From: an uncultured Lachnospiraceae bacterium
Lineage (GTDB): Bacteria; Bacillota; Clostridia; Lachnospirales; Lachnospiraceae
Length of the DNA: 51,349 nucleotides
Direction of reading: 5' to 3'
NCBI GenBank assembly: GCA_910588895.1
Contig: CAJUSS010000005.1
Location: forward strand, 2,342-53,690
Shown: piece by piece, positions 16,948 through 25,228 of the stretch
Position numbering within the stretch: the stretch's first letter is position 1
How the letters are laid out: every line of letters begins with the position of its first letter
Translations under genes and position numbers: made by a program
Notes under the pieces: generated by a model
Database searches by the model: none
What the model saw: the letters and a program-made list of their open reading frames with translations, nothing else
What the model was told of the DNA's origin: nothing

Positions 16948-17080
16948 CCTAATATCTGGGGATCAAAAAGAAATGAATGCGGAAAACTATTAAGAGATAA
17001 GAGGCAAGACCGACGAAAAAACAACTTTGAAATGAAAAAAAAGAGATATCTTCCAGATATAGTAGATCTCTCCCAGACAT

Positions 17081-17118
17081 GGATATGTAAACTAAAGCAT
17101 ACTTTGGTTGACATATCC
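17081..17118. repeat. Palindrome copy 2 upstream of the pilus regulator
   Basis: The core 28 bases (17086-17113) are TGTAAACTAAAG, CATA, CTTTGGTTGACA. Flanking GGATA/TATCC extends the arms to 17 bases with two mismatches. Relative to copy 1 it is inverted, and the 138 bp between the two copies is therefore bracketed by inverted repeats. Confidence 0.85.
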
Positions 17119-17317
17119 AGTATATTTTCTTTAACTGTAAGGGCATTATAGCATAGGGGTACTTAAGAAAATCATTTCATCTCCACGAAAAAAAGACTTT
17201 TTTTCAATTTTTTTTAAATAAGCATCTCGAAAAAGCCTCTCATTTTTCCGTTTATGTAAATTTATGTAAACATCGAGTTACATATTTTGTGATCTATACC
17301 TGGATACGGAGAGGGTG

Positions 17318-17515
17318 ATGAACATGTATTCCAGGGAACTGGCTATATCGGGCCGCAGCACTGTGCTGTATATGATCGATGAGATGCAGGACACAGTGGA
17401 CAGACCGCAGAACACCATGAATGAGACGCAGGAGCAGCATGAACAGACGCTGGCGCGAAAAGACCAAAAGATCGCTGCACCGAAAGCACAGCTTGCCGTC
17501 TGTGATGGCAGATAA
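17318..17515 (+). pseudogene. Small coiled-coil ORF, possible transposase tail remnant
   Basis: 65 residues: MNMYSRELAISGRSTVLYMI, then DEMQDTVDR and a Gln/Glu/Lys-rich helix (QEQHEQTLARKDQKIAAPKAQL). A ribosome site (GGAGAGGG) is present. The composition resembles the charged C-terminal helix of PD-(D/E)XK/Rpn-type transposase-like proteins found in gut Bacillota, so it may be the surviving 3' end of one; that resemblance is from memory and weak. Confidence 0.35.
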
Positions 17516-17537
17516 GCGACCGCCGCCCAGCACATAA

Positions 17538-17580
17538 AAAGACCAGGAGCCGCAGTCTGACTGCCCGTCTCCTGGTCTTT
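17538..17580. terminator. Bidirectional terminator after rpiB
   Basis: AAAGACCAGGAG (17538-17549) pairs with CTCCTGGTCTTT (17569-17580); an inner GCAGTC-T-GACTGC hairpin extends it. A-run and T-run lie on the two sides. Confidence 0.88.
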
Positions 17581-17589
17581 CTGTGTACT

Positions 17590-18030
17590 TCATCTCTCCT
17601 CGATCGCCATGAGCATATCCACCCGTCTCTGGTGGCGGCCGCCTTCAAACTCAGCCTTAAGCCACTCATCCACGATCATCTTCGCCAGCTCGACCCCCAC
17701 CACCCGGGCCCCGAAGGCTAAGATATTGGTGTTGTTGTGCTGTCTGGATAGCTTGGCGCTGAAGGGTTCGCTGCAGACGCAGGCCCGCACGCCCTTCACC
17801 TTATTGGCCGCCAGGGAGATGCCCACACCGGTGCCGCAGATCAAGATCCCCAGATCTGCCTCCCCGGAGACCACCGCCCGGCCTACCTTTTCTCCATATA
17901 TGGGATAATCGCAGCTTTCCGTGCGGTCGGTGCCGAAGTCGATCACCTGGTATCCCTTTCCTTCTATATAAGCCTTGATCTCCTTTTTCATCTCCACAGC
18001 GCTGTGGTCATTCCCCATCGCGATCTTCAT
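17590..18030 (-). CDS. rpiB: Ribose-5-phosphate isomerase B (RpiB/LacAB family)
   Basis: Interconverts ribose 5-phosphate and ribulose 5-phosphate in the non-oxidative pentose phosphate route. 146 residues from MKIAMGNDHSAVEMKK; GGAGG lies five bases before this ATG, so the longer MEGH start is rejected. Family residues are the GNDHS loop, the CGTGVGISLAANK phosphate/active-site loop with the catalytic Cys, and NTNILAFGARVVG. The start overlaps the end of aroC by 23 bp, so translation is coupled. Some relatives act on allose or galactose 6-phosphate; without sugar genes nearby ribose 5-phosphate is the best guess. Confidence 0.92.
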   Translation of the reverse strand: MKIAMGNDHSAVEMKKEIKAYIEGKGYQVIDFGTDRTESCDYPIYGEKVGRAVVSGEADLGILICGTGVGISLAANKVKGVRACVCSEPFSAKLSRQHNNTNILAFGARVVGVELAKMIVDEWLKAEFEGGRHQRRVDMLMAIEER

Positions 18031-19135
18031 ATGGCCCTCCATATATCTTGTGTATCCACTCCATCCTGGACGTCATCCCCCTGAGCAGCAGGTCTGCCAC
18101 GGTCAATGCCGCCATAGCTTCCACCACCACCACAGCCCTTGGCACGATGATCGGGTCGTGGCGTCCCTTTATCTCCAGCTCCTGCTCCCTGCCGTCCCTG
18201 GTCACGGTCTTCTGGACCGAGGCGATCGACGGGGTGGGCTTGATCGCCGCGCGGAAGATGACAGGCGCTCCGTCGCTGATCCCGCCCAGGATCCCCCCTG
18301 CATGGTTCGTCTCCTTATGCACCTGTCCGTTCTCGTCCAGGCGGAAGGGGTCATTGTTCCCGCTACCAAAGGCTTTTGCCGCCTGCAGGCCGTCCCCGAT
18401 CTCAAAGGCCTTCACGCCGCCGATGGACAGGATCGCTTTTGCAAGGCAGGCATCCAGCTTATCGAACACCGGCTCCCCTACACCTGCCGGAAGGCCGAAG
18501 ATCATGCACTCCGCCACACCGCCTACGGAATCCTTTCTGGCCATGGCTTCTTCCAGATAAGCACCGGCTTCCCCTGCCGCCTGCTCATCCGGCATGTATA
18601 GCCGATTCTCCCACATCTTTTTCAGATCAAAGCGCTCTGGATCCACCGTGATCGGGCCCACCGACTTTGTATAGGCACAGATGCGGATGCCTAAGGAGCC
18701 CAGGAGTTTTAAGGCGATCGCCCCTGCCGCCACCCGGCCGATGGTCTCCCGCCCCGAGGAGCGTCCGCCTCCCCGATAGTCCCGGAAGCCATATTTGGCA
18801 TCAAAGGTCATATCTGCATGGCCGGGGCGGTACACATCCTTGATCGCGCTGTAATCCTTAGACCGCTGGTCCGTATTGCGTACCTCCAGGCTGATCGGAG
18901 TCCCTGTGGTCCGCCCTTCAAAGATCCCGGATACGATCTCCACCTCGTCCGCCTCGTCTCTCTGGGTGGTGAACCGGCTCTGCCCCGGTCTCCTCCTGTC
19001 TAAGAGCGCCTGGATATCCGTTCTGCTCAAGGGCAGCCCGGCCGGACATCCGTCCACCACCACTCCGATCCCCTTTCCGTGGCTCTCCCCCCAGGTCATG
19101 ACCCGGAAACTGTCTCCAAACGTAGATCCCGCCAT
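18008..19135 (-). CDS. aroC: Chorismate synthase
   Basis: Last common step of the shikimate pathway: 5-enolpyruvylshikimate 3-phosphate to chorismate, using reduced FMN. 375 residues. Signatures are GESHGKGIGVVVDGCPAG near the N-terminus, RRPGQSRFTTQRDEADEVEI, YRGGGRSSGRETIGRVAAGAI, and GGILGGISDGAPVIFR. It is the middle gene of a three-gene minus-strand operon (lactonase, aroC, rpiB), 57 bp after the lactonase, overlapping rpiB. The other aro genes are not in the window. Confidence 0.96.
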   Translation of the reverse strand: MAGSTFGDSFRVMTWGESHGKGIGVVVDGCPAGLPLSRTDIQALLDRRRPGQSRFTTQRDEADEVEIVSGIFEGRTTGTPISLEVRNTDQRSKDYSAIKDVYRPGHADMTFDAKYGFRDYRGGGRSSGRETIGRVAAGAIALKLLGSLGIRICAYTKSVGPITVDPERFDLKKMWENRLYMPDEQAAGEAGAYLEEAMARKDSVGGVAECMIFGLPAGVGEPVFDKLDACLAKAILSIGGVKAFEIGDGLQAAKAFGSGNNDPFRLDENGQVHKETNHAGGILGGISDGAPVIFRAAIKPTPSIASVQKTVTRDGREQELEIKGRHDPIIVPRAVVVVEAMAALTVADLLLRGMTSRMEWIHKIYGGPYEDRDGE

Positions 19136-19192
19136 CCTGTTCTCCTATCTTCCACATCTGCCTGGCCGGCCAGGGCCTCCATCGCACTTACC

Positions 19193-20248
19193 TCAATCCG
19201 CCACCTTTACGATCCGGCAGCAGTTTGGCTCGTTGACCCGCACGGGCCTTGCGCACATGACCAAAAGCCCCTTCTCATAATCTACCTTAAAGAAAGTGAT
19301 ATCGCCGGTATCATGGTTGATACTGGCTACATGCTGCTGATCCGGAAATATGGCCACATCCTTTGGATAGTCACCGCTGATCGGAAGGCTGCATAAAAGC
19401 TCCAAGAGACCGGTTTCCTCATCCCGGGTAAAGATGCTCATCACATTGTCCCCTGCATTGGTGCAGTAGATATACTTGGTATCCGGGGACATGCGCATGG
19501 CACAGGCGGCAGTCAGCTCGGAATAGGGATCGCTGGCATCTGTGGTGGGGATCGTCTGGATCTTCTCGATCTTCGGCGCTTTATCACCGGTCTCGTAGGT
19601 GAACACGTCGATCACATTTTTCTGTTCATACATCAGATAGATAAAACGACCGTCCTTGCTGAAGCGGAAATTCCTGGGGGCTGACTCCCGCTCACAGCGG
19701 ATCGCGTCCACCTGGACCAGCTTTTCCTCATCGAACCGATAGATGCGGACCTGATCGATCCCCAGATCCGCCACCATGATGTAGCGCTTATCCGGGGTCA
19801 TGCGGGTGCAGCTCACATGCGGCCGGAAATTACGCTCTGCCACCGAGCCATAGCCTTTATGGAACACGCCGTCTACGATCGGGCCGATGGAGCCGTCCTC
19901 GTTCAGCCGCAGGACCGTGGCTTTCCCGTCATGATAGCCAGACACGAAGATATACCGATCGTCCTCGTCTGTTGAAAGATGGCATCCTCTCATCCCTTTG
20001 ATGTTCCTGCTGTTCAGCCGGTTCAGGCTTCCGTTCTCTAAGATCTGAAAAGCCACCACGCCCTCATCTGCGATAGAGTACAGGTTCTTGCCGTTGCGCG
20101 AGGAGATCACATAGGAAGAGTTATCCACCTCTACCTCGCAGCGCTCCTTAAAGAACCCCTTCTCCACATCCACATCGTACACCGTGATCCCCTTGGCCTT
20201 CCCTGTATAGGAATATGATCCCACATACGCCATGTATTTTCCTGCCAT
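19193..20248 (-). CDS. Lactonase-family beta-propeller protein (6-phosphogluconolactonase-like)
   Basis: 351 residues with repeated propeller blades (YIFVSGYHDGKATVLRLNEDG, HVSCTRMTPDKRYIMVADLG, RNFRFSKDGRFIYLMYEQKN, YIYCTNAGDNVMSIFTRDEE, KDVAIFPDQQHVASINHDTG). This matches the Pgl/YbhE-type lactonase family (PF10282), which hydrolyses 6-phosphogluconolactone in some bacteria. Being cotranscribed with rpiB supports a pentose phosphate role, but several homologues act on other lactones or have no known substrate. The upstream promoter is at 20298-20326. Confidence 0.8.
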   Translation of the reverse strand: MAGKYMAYVGSYSYTGKAKGITVYDVDVEKGFFKERCEVEVDNSSYVISSRNGKNLYSIADEGVVAFQILENGSLNRLNSRNIKGMRGCHLSTDEDDRYIFVSGYHDGKATVLRLNEDGSIGPIVDGVFHKGYGSVAERNFRPHVSCTRMTPDKRYIMVADLGIDQVRIYRFDEEKLVQVDAIRCERESAPRNFRFSKDGRFIYLMYEQKNVIDVFTYETGDKAPKIEKIQTIPTTDASDPYSELTAACAMRMSPDTKYIYCTNAGDNVMSIFTRDEETGLLELLCSLPISGDYPKDVAIFPDQQHVASINHDTGDITFFKVDYEKGLLVMCARPVRVNEPNCCRIVKVAD

Positions 20249-20297
20249 ATCCGTCCTTCAACCTCCTCAAATGTCTAATCTGAATTAAGCTGGTATT

Positions 20298-20326
20298 ATC
20301 ATAACACAGATCCTCCGTTTTGTTAA
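20298..20326 (-). promoter_or_regulatory. Promoter of the lactonase-aroC-rpiB operon
   Basis: Minus strand TTAACA (20321-20326), 17-base spacer, TATGAT (20298-20303); each hexamer matches the consensus at five of six positions. Confidence 0.65.
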
Positions 20327-20396
20327 TAATAAAACATTGAAAATTTTGTCCGCGCGGCCCCGGTCGAAAAAGATCGGATCTGTTCGCACAAATCTA

Positions 20397-20424
20397 TTGA
20401 CACGCTCCACGATCCATGTATAAT
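20397..20424 (+). promoter_or_regulatory. Promoter of the XRE-cupin regulator
   Basis: Perfect TTGACA (20397-20402), 16-base spacer, perfect TATAAT (20419-20424), 95 bases before the ATG. Confidence 0.85.
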
Positions 20425-20435
20425 AGAGACAGTTT

Positions 20436-20490
20436 GTTTAAAAATACTAAACTTCAAAATTATCTTTAGTGTCAGTTAGTATTTCTAAAC
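20436..20490. promoter_or_regulatory. Inverted pair of operator-like repeats in the regulator's leader
   Basis: GTTTAAAAATACTAAAC (20436-20452) and GTTAGTATTTCTAAAC (20475-20490). The second is the reverse complement of the first apart from one substitution and one base of length. They lie just after the predicted transcription start, so they could be autoregulatory operator sites or the arms of an RNA hairpin. Confidence 0.6.
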
Positions 20491-20519
20491 TTTATGTCAA
20501 GTATAACAAGGAGGCAGTC

Positions 20520-21053
20520 ATGGATATCGGCGCAAAGTTAAAAGAGCTGCGCGTCTTAAAGGGTCTGACCCAGGAGGAGCTGGCGGACCGTGCGGAACTC
20601 TCGAAAGGCTTCATCTCTCAGGTAGAGCGGGATCTGACCTCCCCCTCCATCGCGACCCTGCTGGATATCCTGCAGTGCCTGGGGACGACCGTCGGGGATT
20701 TTTTTAATGAAAGCTCCGAAGAACAGATCGTCTTCGGGAAAGCGGACTATTTCGAAAAGGACGATCCGGAATATAAGAACCATATCCAATGGATCATCCC
20801 CAATGCCCAGAAGAACACGATGGAACCTCTGCTGCTGACTTTGGAGGCCGGCGGCTCCACTTATCCGGATAACCCTCACGAGGGGGAGGAGTTCGGCTAT
20901 ATCCTCAGCGGTGCCATCACCATCCATCTGGGGAACCGGGTGGTCAAGGCGAAGAAGGGGGAATCCTTTTACTATGTGGCGGACAAAAAGCATTATCTGA
21001 CCAGCAAGAACGGGGCATCCCTGATCTGGGTCAGCTCCCCGCCCAGCTTCTGA
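20520..21053 (+). CDS. XRE-family regulator with cupin domain (PuuR-like) of the pot operon
   Basis: 177 residues from the ATG at 20520 (RBS AAGGAGG); an in-frame longer start exists but lies between the operator-like repeats. The N-terminal helix-turn-helix (LKELRVLKGLTQEELADRAELSKGFISQVERDLTSPSIATLLDILQ) is followed by a cupin_2 beta-barrel (HEGEEFGYILSGAITIHLGN, KGESFYYVADKKHYL). Proteins of this architecture sense polyamines or related small molecules. It sits 213 bp upstream of potA on the same strand, the standard arrangement for a polyamine uptake regulator. Confidence 0.9.
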   Translation: MDIGAKLKELRVLKGLTQEELADRAELSKGFISQVERDLTSPSIATLLDILQCLGTTVGDFFNESSEEQIVFGKADYFEKDDPEYKNHIQWIIPNAQKNTMEPLLLTLEAGGSTYPDNPHEGEEFGYILSGAITIHLGNRVVKAKKGESFYYVADKKHYLTSKNGASLIWVSSPPSF

Positions 21054-21184
21054 CCATTATTTTGTCCGGTCCTCCGTAAGATCCGCCTGGACGCCTTGGG
21101 GCTTTGATGCTCTGCCGCCTTGCGGTCCGGAGACCTCGCTGCCTTTTGGCCTTGTCGTTTTGGGCATCCGAAGATCTTAGGATC

Positions 21185-21214
21185 TGGACATCTTTAAGGT
21201 ATATCTGCTATATC
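21185..21214 (+). promoter_or_regulatory. Possible second promoter for potABCD
   Basis: TGGACA, an 18-base spacer, TATATC, in the 213-bp gap between the regulator and potA. The match is moderate; readthrough from the regulator's promoter is an alternative. Confidence 0.35.
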
Positions 21215-21266
21215 TGTCCCCGGCGGACAGAATGTCATCAAATCTTTGACCACAGGAGGAATGGCC

Positions 21267-22343
21267 ATGAACCGATCTTTGATCGATCTTAAGCACATCA
21301 CCAAGAGCTTTGACGGTACGATGGTACTGGATGACTTAAGCCTTACTGTTAAGGAGAACAGCTTTGTCACGCTCCTCGGCCCCAGCGGCTGCGGTAAGAC
21401 CACTACCCTGCGCATCATCGGCGGCTTTGACATGCCCGATACCGGCAAGGTCATCTTTGACGGACAGGACATCACCCAGCTCCCGCCCAACAAGCGCCAG
21501 CTGAACACGGTCTTCCAGAAATACGCGCTCTTTACCCATATGACCATCGCGGAGAACATCGCCTTCGGCTTAAAGATCAAGAACAAGCCCAAGACCTACA
21601 TAGATGACAAGATCAAGTATGCTCTGAAGCTGGTGAACTTAGATGGCTATGGGGACCGTTCCGTGGATTCCCTTTCCGGCGGCCAGCAGCAGCGGATCGC
21701 GATCGCCCGGGCCATCGTGAACGAGCCCCGCCTCCTGCTCTTAGACGAGCCTTTAGGCGCTCTGGACTTAAAGCTGCGGCAGGACATGCAGTATGAGCTG
21801 ATCCGCTTAAAGAACGAGCTGGGCATCACCTTCATCTATGTGACCCACGACCAGGAGGAGGCGCTCACCATGTCCGACACCATCGTGGTCATGAACCAGG
21901 GCTATATCCAGCAGATGGGTTCCCCGGAGAGCATCTATAATGAGCCGGAGAATGCCTTTGTGGCCGATTTTATCGGCGACAGCAACATCGTCCCCGGCAT
22001 CATGCTCCAGGATGAGCTGGTGGAGATCTTCGGCGCCAGGTTCATCTGTGTGGACAAGGGATTCGGCACCAACAAGCCGGTGGACGTGGTGATACGCCCG
22101 GAGGACATCGACCTGGTAGAGCCGGGCACCGGCACACTGTCCGGCGTCGTCACCCATCTGATCTTCAAGGGCGTACACTACGAGATGGAGGTCACCACGC
22201 CGGACGGGTTCGAGTGGCTGGTCCATTCCACCGATCTTTTTCCTGTAGGCCGCAAGGTGGACATCCATGTGGATCCCTTTGATATCCAGATCATGAACAA
22301 ACCTGCGTCTGAGGATGAGGAGGCCATAGGAGTCAATGAGTAA
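21267..22343 (+). CDS. potA: Spermidine/putrescine ABC transporter ATPase PotA
   Basis: ATP-binding subunit energising polyamine import. 358 residues from the ATG at 21267 (AGGAGGA seven bases upstream; the nearer ATG at 21261 is too close to it). Motifs are Walker A GPSGCGKTT, the Q-loop in FQKYALFTHMTI, signature LSGGQQQR, Walker B LLLLDEPLGALD, the H-loop in THDQEEALTMSD, then a C-terminal TOBE-like domain (VVIRPEDIDLV). It overlaps potB by 8 bp; the three pot genes form a tight operon. Confidence 0.96.
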   Translation: MNRSLIDLKHITKSFDGTMVLDDLSLTVKENSFVTLLGPSGCGKTTTLRIIGGFDMPDTGKVIFDGQDITQLPPNKRQLNTVFQKYALFTHMTIAENIAFGLKIKNKPKTYIDDKIKYALKLVNLDGYGDRSVDSLSGGQQQRIAIARAIVNEPRLLLLDEPLGALDLKLRQDMQYELIRLKNELGITFIYVTHDQEEALTMSDTIVVMNQGYIQQMGSPESIYNEPENAFVADFIGDSNIVPGIMLQDELVEIFGARFICVDKGFGTNKPVDVVIRPEDIDLVEPGTGTLSGVVTHLIFKGVHYEMEVTTPDGFEWLVHSTDLFPVGRKVDIHVDPFDIQIMNKPASEDEEAIGVNE

Positions 22344-23148
22344 AAAACTATTATCCGGACCATATATACTTTGGATGATCGGCTTTACCCTCATCCCCTT
22401 AGGATTGATCTTTTACTACGGCATGACCGATAAGACCGGCGCCTTCACTCTGGCGAACGTCCTATCCATCGCCACCGCCGAGCACGCGAAGGCGCTGTGG
22501 CTCTCCCTGGGGATCTCCCTGCTGTCCACCTGCCTCTGCCTGCTCTTAGCCTATCCTCTGGCTATGATCCTGCGGGCAAAGGGCGTGGGGGCCAGCGGCT
22601 TTATCGTATTTATCTTCATCCTCCCCATGTGGATGAACTTCCTTCTGCGGACCCTTGCCTGGCAGACCCTCCTAGAGCGCAGCGGCGTGATCAACGGGAT
22701 CTTGACCGCCCTCCATCTTCCGCCCCAGAACCTGATCAACACACCGGGGGCGATCATCTTAGGCATGGTCTATAACTTCCTGCCCTTTATGGTCCTCCCG
22801 ATCTACAATGTGCTGGCCAAGATCGATGACAATACGATCAATGCCGCCAAGGACTTAGGGGCCAATGCCTTCCAGACCTTCTGGCACATCCTGCTCCCTT
22901 TAAGCGTCCCGGGGATCGTCAGCGGCATCAACATGGTGTTCGTGCCCGCTCTGACCACCTTTGTGATCAGCAACTTATTAGGCGGCAGCAAGATCCTCCT
23001 GATCGGCAATGTGATCGAGCAGGAATTTACCAAGGGCAGCAACTGGAACTTAGGCTCCGGGCTCTCCCTGGTCCTGATGGTCTTTATCCTGATCAGCATG
23101 GCCCTGATCACAAAATACGATAAGAACGGGGAGGGAAATGCGTTCTGA
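22336..23148 (+). CDS. potB: Spermidine/putrescine ABC transporter permease PotB
   Basis: 270 residues, six predicted membrane helices (PYILWMIGFTLIPLGLIFYYG; LWLSLGISLLSTCLCLLLAYPLAM; and so on). The EAA-type loop is INAAKDLGANAFQTFWHILLPLSVPGI, which contacts PotA. The start lies inside the end of potA, and the stop overlaps the start of the potCD fusion by one base (TGATG). Confidence 0.94.
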   Translation: MSKKLLSGPYILWMIGFTLIPLGLIFYYGMTDKTGAFTLANVLSIATAEHAKALWLSLGISLLSTCLCLLLAYPLAMILRAKGVGASGFIVFIFILPMWMNFLLRTLAWQTLLERSGVINGILTALHLPPQNLINTPGAIILGMVYNFLPFMVLPIYNVLAKIDDNTINAAKDLGANAFQTFWHILLPLSVPGIVSGINMVFVPALTTFVISNLLGGSKILLIGNVIEQEFTKGSNWNLGSGLSLVLMVFILISMALITKYDKNGEGNAF

Positions 23149-25097
23149 TGAAAAAGAGATATGGCTCGTTGAAGCAGTTTTTTTCCGACTTTTATCTGGT
23201 GGCGGTCCTGATCTTCCTCTATGTGCCCATCCTGACCATGATGGTCCTGTCCTTTAACACGTCAAAGTCCAGGACCCAGTGGGGCGGCTTTACCTTGCGC
23301 TGGTACCAGCAGATGCTCTCGGACCCGGGCATCTCATCGGCCCTCTATAATACCCTGCTGATCGCCTTTTTATCCGCCCTGATCGCCTGTATCATCGGCA
23401 CGGCGGCCTCCATCGCCATAAGCAGCATGAAACCGGTCAGCGCCACGATCGTCCTGGGGATCACCAACATCCCTATGCTGAACGCGGATATCGTCACCGG
23501 CATCTCCCTGATGCTGGCCTTCCTGGCTTTTGGGATCTCCCTGGGGTTCAAGACGATCTTGATCTCCCACATCACCTTCAATATCCCCTATGTGATCTTG
23601 AGCGTGATGCCCAAATTAAAGCAGACCAGCAAGAGCACCTATGAGGCCGCTCTGGACTTAGGCGCCCACCCTCTCTACGCGTTTTTTAAGGTGGTGTTCC
23701 CGGATATCCTTCCCGGCGTCCTGTCCGGCTTCCTGCTGGCCTTCACCATGTCCCTGGATGATTTTATCATCACCCACTTTACCCGCGGGGCCGGGATCAA
23801 CACCTTGTCCACCCTGATCTACAGCCAGGTACGCCGGGGCATCCAGCCCTCCATGTACGCTTTGTCCACGGTGATCTTCCTTGTGGTGCTGACCCTCCTG
23901 GCGATCTCGAATTACAGACCGGCTCCCCAGAAGGTCCGTCCGGGCGTGGACCCCGCCGCCGCCCAGACCGCCGCTGCCAGGGAAGGAAAGGGCCGTATGC
24001 CGGAGAAACTCCAAAAGGGCGCTATGGCCATAGCCGCCGTGCTGATCGTGGCTGCCGTAGGCTGGGTCAGCGTGATGAAGTTTTTGGTCACCGGCAGCGA
24101 CGAGCTGTATGTCTATAACTGGGGAGAGTACATCGATGAGGAAGTGATCGAACTGTTCGAGGAGGAGACCGGGATCCATGTCACCTACGATATGTTCGAG
24201 ACAAACGAGGAGATGTACCCGATCATCGAAGCCGGAGCGGTCTGCTACGATGTGGTCTGTCCCTCGGACTATATGATCCAGAAGATGGTGGAAAATGACC
24301 TGCTGGCGGAGATCGACTTAAAGAACATACCCAATATCAGCCAGATCGATCCCACCTACTTAGAGATGTCCAGGGCCTTCGATCCCCAGAACCGTTTCTC
24401 TGTTCCCTACTGCTGGGGGACGGTAGGGATCTTGTACAATACCCGGCGTCTCGAAGAGCTGGGCGTGGAGGCCCCCGACAGCTGGAGCGACCTATGGGAT
24501 CCGGCCCTTTCCGGCGAGATCTTGATGCAGGACAGTGTGCGGGATGCTTTCATGGTCGCCTTAAAGGATCTGGGCTATTCCATGAACACCACGGATGTGG
24601 ACGAGCTGCAGCAGGCGAAGGAACGGCTGATCCAGCAGAAGCCCTTAGTCCAGGCCTATGTGATCGATCAGGTCCGGGACAAGATGATCGGAGGCGAGGC
24701 CGCCGTGGGCGTGATCTATTCCGGCGAGATGCTCTATATCCAGGAGGAGGTGGAAGCTCTGAAGCTGGACTACGACTTAGAATATGTGATCCCCAAGGAA
24801 GGCACCAATCTGTGGCTGGATTCCTGGGTGATCCCCGCCAATGCCGCGAATAAGGAGAACGCCGAGAAATGGATCGACTTCCTCTGCCGCCCGGAGATCG
24901 CCCTGCGCAATTTTGAATATATCACCTACCCTACGCCCAATAAGGGAGCTTTTGAGCTGCTGGATGAAGACCTCCAGGCGAACAAAGCCCTCTTTCCGGA
25001 TATCGACAGCCTAGAGGGGAGCGAGGTGTACCGGTATCTGGGGGATGAGGACGACGGAGTGTATAATGCGCTGTGGAAGGAAGTAAAGTCGCGGTGA
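23148..25097 (+). CDS. potCD: PotC permease-PotD substrate-binding fusion protein
   Basis: 649 residues combining two normally separate subunits. Residues 1 to about 265 are a PotC permease with the EAA loop YEAALDLGAHPLYAFFKVVFPDILPG. A charged linker (APQKVRPGVDPAAAQ) and another membrane segment (GAMAIAAVLIVAAVGWVSVMKF, about 290-310) follow. From about 318 comes a PotD-type binding protein: LYVYNWGEYIDEEVIELFEEETGIHVTYD, YDVVCPSDYMIQKM, VPYCWGTVGILYN, GEAAVGVIYSGEM. The binding domain is thus tethered outside the membrane to the permease. Such fusions are known in some Bacillota. The frame is continuous with no sign of a sequencing artefact. Confidence 0.94.
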   Translation: MKKRYGSLKQFFSDFYLVAVLIFLYVPILTMMVLSFNTSKSRTQWGGFTLRWYQQMLSDPGISSALYNTLLIAFLSALIACIIGTAASIAISSMKPVSATIVLGITNIPMLNADIVTGISLMLAFLAFGISLGFKTILISHITFNIPYVILSVMPKLKQTSKSTYEAALDLGAHPLYAFFKVVFPDILPGVLSGFLLAFTMSLDDFIITHFTRGAGINTLSTLIYSQVRRGIQPSMYALSTVIFLVVLTLLAISNYRPAPQKVRPGVDPAAAQTAAAREGKGRMPEKLQKGAMAIAAVLIVAAVGWVSVMKFLVTGSDELYVYNWGEYIDEEVIELFEEETGIHVTYDMFETNEEMYPIIEAGAVCYDVVCPSDYMIQKMVENDLLAEIDLKNIPNISQIDPTYLEMSRAFDPQNRFSVPYCWGTVGILYNTRRLEELGVEAPDSWSDLWDPALSGEILMQDSVRDAFMVALKDLGYSMNTTDVDELQQAKERLIQQKPLVQAYVIDQVRDKMIGGEAAVGVIYSGEMLYIQEEVEALKLDYDLEYVIPKEGTNLWLDSWVIPANAANKENAEKWIDFLCRPEIALRNFEYITYPTPNKGAFELLDEDLQANKALFPDIDSLEGSEVYRYLGDEDDGVYNALWKEVKSR

Positions 25098-25228
25098 TGC
25101 TGTCGAGGATAGGCGGTCCCTTTTCCGCTCTGCCGTAGGAATGGATAGGGCCAGATCTGGAGATACTGATAGGAAACACACGCGCCTGTGCGGGCATCCG
25201 CATCCCGGGCGGAAAGAAGGTGGATCCT

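Larger units (their letters stand above)
16864..17317. other. AT-rich regulatory region upstream of the pilus regulator
   Basis: About 450 bp without a convincing gene. It holds the two inverted copies of a long palindrome (16920-16947 and 17081-17118), a small palindrome ATATCT-TCC-AGATAT near 17046-17060, A/T-runs at 17180-17220 and a perfect 10-base tandem repeat (TTTATGTAAA twice, 17251-17270). I could not find a good sigma-A promoter reading into the regulator gene. Confidence 0.6.

Noticed and set aside
16919..17118. CRISPR-like or mobile-element reading of the paired palindromes
   Set aside because: Only two copies, no spacer array, no transposase, and no target duplication visible; a small non-autonomous element cannot be fully excluded but has no positive support.
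17590..18042. Longer rpiB start at 18042
   Set aside because: GGAGG lies within the first codons of that version and is correctly spaced for the ATG at 18030, where family similarity begins.
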